64,000 nt of DNA from Litomosoides sigmodontis (Eukaryota > Nematoda > Chromadorea > Rhabditida > Onchocercidae): NCBI GenBank assembly GCA_963070105.1, contig OY718803.1, positions 3,082,507 through 3,146,506 on the forward strand. Reading direction: 5' to 3'. The position numbers and the translations under genes were made by a program. Shown here in pieces: positions 57,736 to 64,000 of the stretch; the first letter of the stretch is position 1; each line of letters begins with the position of its first letter. The notes beneath the pieces were generated by a model. That model worked only from the letters and a program-made list of their open reading frames with translations. It searched no databases and was not told the origin of the DNA.

Positions 57736-58931
57736 TCAAAAATCTTTACGAATAGAAAAGAATTAAACTAATGCCTTGAATGAATTGCAAAATTCTCATT
57801 CATATATTATCTATATCTTCTTGAATTATGTAGAATTAGTAAGTTGAGCGATTTTAGTCTTGGATAGTTTAGTGAAACGCTTGCATTTATTTACAATTTA
57901 CTTTAATCAGATCAAAAGTAAGCCTTGCATTACTCACTTAAGCAATGCTCAAACATTGTTATTGCATGATGTGTGCATATATGTGTAGCCTAAGTTGAGC
58001 ATGAAAAGGTCTCTAAGTAAGCATATTCTCTTCTATTTCACATACACATATAACACCACTTCATCGTACTTCAAGAAAAAAAGTGCAAAATTGCAGCCTC
58101 CTAAAAAAAAAAAAAGTTTTGGCTTATAAAAAATCATAACTTGTAAAAAGTTCTTAGACAAAATCGACGAACTAATATGAAAGAATCTCAACTTCTCCTT
58201 AGACAAAATATTTCATAATGATCCGTTATGCAAAACACTGTGAATTATGGCATAGTCTAACCGTATGTTGGGACATTTTGTTGGTCTTCCGTTTTGTTTT
58301 CCTCCGTATCATCCTTGGATGTGTGAAGTGCGGAATGCATGAGTAGTGATTTAAGGAACACATAGACTAAGTGATATTCGATGAACGACTTCACCTTGTT
58401 GGTGTTGTCATCATTCGGAATGTGCTTTACCCGCTAGGCACTTGTTTTCCATTCGCAGGAATAAAAGTATTCATAAATTATTGTGTAATATTCGATTTGC
58501 AAATAGCTTAAGTCTGGTGTTAATTCGAGGCCACGGACTCTTTTTCTTGTAAATCTCATTATCCACATATTAAACAGAGCTTAAAGGTTACTCTAGTTGC
58601 ATGCATGTTTAGTTTAAAGTTATGTAGCTAGAATTTTCTAAGTAAAATGTCTTCTCAATGAGTTAAAGGTTGAATCGTGCTATTCCCTTCTTTTACCCTT
58701 TCCTAAAATTGCTCATTCAAGGCAAAGTGCTGTTACTGTAGCGTAAAAGTGATTTCATTTCCACATGACCTATTTATGGAAGCTTTTCAACGAAATAGTT
58801 TTTGCGGATTTCAGTCAGCTTGCTTTTACTAGAGAAATAAAAAATTAATTAAAAGCAGGTGTATAGGTTGAAATTCATTATAAAATTTGATATTTTTAAT
58901 TTTGAATCATCCTGTGAAAAACGTAGTGGCC

Positions 58932-58956
58932 GGATGGCTTCGCAAATAGGCCATCT
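58932..58956 (+). promoter_or_regulatory. Short stem-loop upstream of AlaRS
   Basis: GATGGC and GCCATC can pair around an 11-nt loop about 60-80 bp before the AlaRS ATG. It may lie in the 5' UTR or be removed as an outron. Function unknown. Confidence 0.3.
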
Positions 58957-58999
58957 GTAAGCTAAAAAAATTTCGAGCAGTTCCTTTTTTAAAAAAATC

Positions 59000-59013
59000 A
59001 CGATGTATTTTAG
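59000..59013 (+). promoter_or_regulatory. Acceptor directly abutting the AlaRS start codon
   Basis: The sequence GATGTATTTTAG is immediately followed by ATG. With no coding exon visible upstream, this is a natural spliced-leader acceptor with a zero-length 5' UTR; a cis-spliced upstream non-coding exon is the alternative. Confidence 0.55.

Positions 59014-64000
<4,987 letters not shown>

Larger units (their letters stand above)
53022..59013. other. Divergent intergenic region between SH2 adaptor and AlaRS
   Basis: About 6 kb of AT-rich, repeat-laden sequence between the diverging genes. It includes pyrimidine-rich stretches near 53.8-54.15 kb, an ATT-triplet-rich stretch near 54.42-54.51 kb, an A/T inverted repeat at 55.44 kb, a GA tract at 57.3 kb and a C homopolymer at 57.72 kb. 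The open frames seen are repeat artefacts or short; no gene is supported. Confidence 0.6.

Overview
This window looks like nuclear DNA from a parasitic nematode, most likely a clade III (spirurid or filarial) species. It is AT-rich. Its genes are split into many small exons by introns of mostly 60-400 bp with TTTTCAG-type acceptors, and polypyrimidine-AG sites near several start codons suit spliced-leader trans-splicing. The protein families are animal ones. I saw no bacterial operons, CRISPR array, rRNA, tRNA, complete transposon or Wolbachia insert. The clade is inferred from composition and gene architecture; the nematode call is firmer than the family.

Layout, left to right: (1) 1-3125, minus: U3 processome WD-repeat protein UTP4/cirhin, C-terminus off the left edge. 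(2) 4242-8429, minus: beta-catenin of the adhesion (HMP-2) type. (3) 10250-15038, plus: SNF-related kinase SNRK. (4) 17916-23952, plus: mitochondrial leucyl-tRNA synthetase. (5) 23953-33820: about 10 kb rich in CT repeats, with one exon-like island inside direct repeats. (6) 33821-38032, plus: hexokinase. (7) 40876-43275, plus: ETF alpha subunit. (8) 44716-47292, plus: Tat-SF1/CUS2 splicing factor, whose 3' coding end overlaps (9) 47252-50122, minus: bifunctional CoA synthase. (10) 51213-53021, minus: a compact SHB-like SH2 adaptor. (11) 59014 to the right edge, plus: cytosolic alanyl-tRNA synthetase, missing only its C-terminal end.

I rebuilt the exon chains by hand. In every complete gene the exon lengths sum to a whole number of codons: hmp-2 681 aa, SNRK 682, LeuRS 877, hexokinase 497, ETFA 336, CUS2 412, CoA synthase 466, SH2 adaptor 236. 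Most products are conserved housekeeping proteins (ribosome biogenesis, splicing, translation, glycolysis, beta-oxidation electron transfer, CoA synthesis); beta-catenin, SNRK and the SH2 adaptor are adhesion or signalling proteins. They are not an obvious functional cluster.

The most interesting signals are: five apparent GC-AG introns among about 102; a 41-bp antisense overlap of two coding 3' ends; a vertebrate-style C-terminal PDZ ligand on the HMP-2-like catenin; the SHB-like adaptor; a LeuRS whose editing motifs have decayed; a possible alternative hexokinase first exon; and unidentified protein-like remnants upstream of ETFA.
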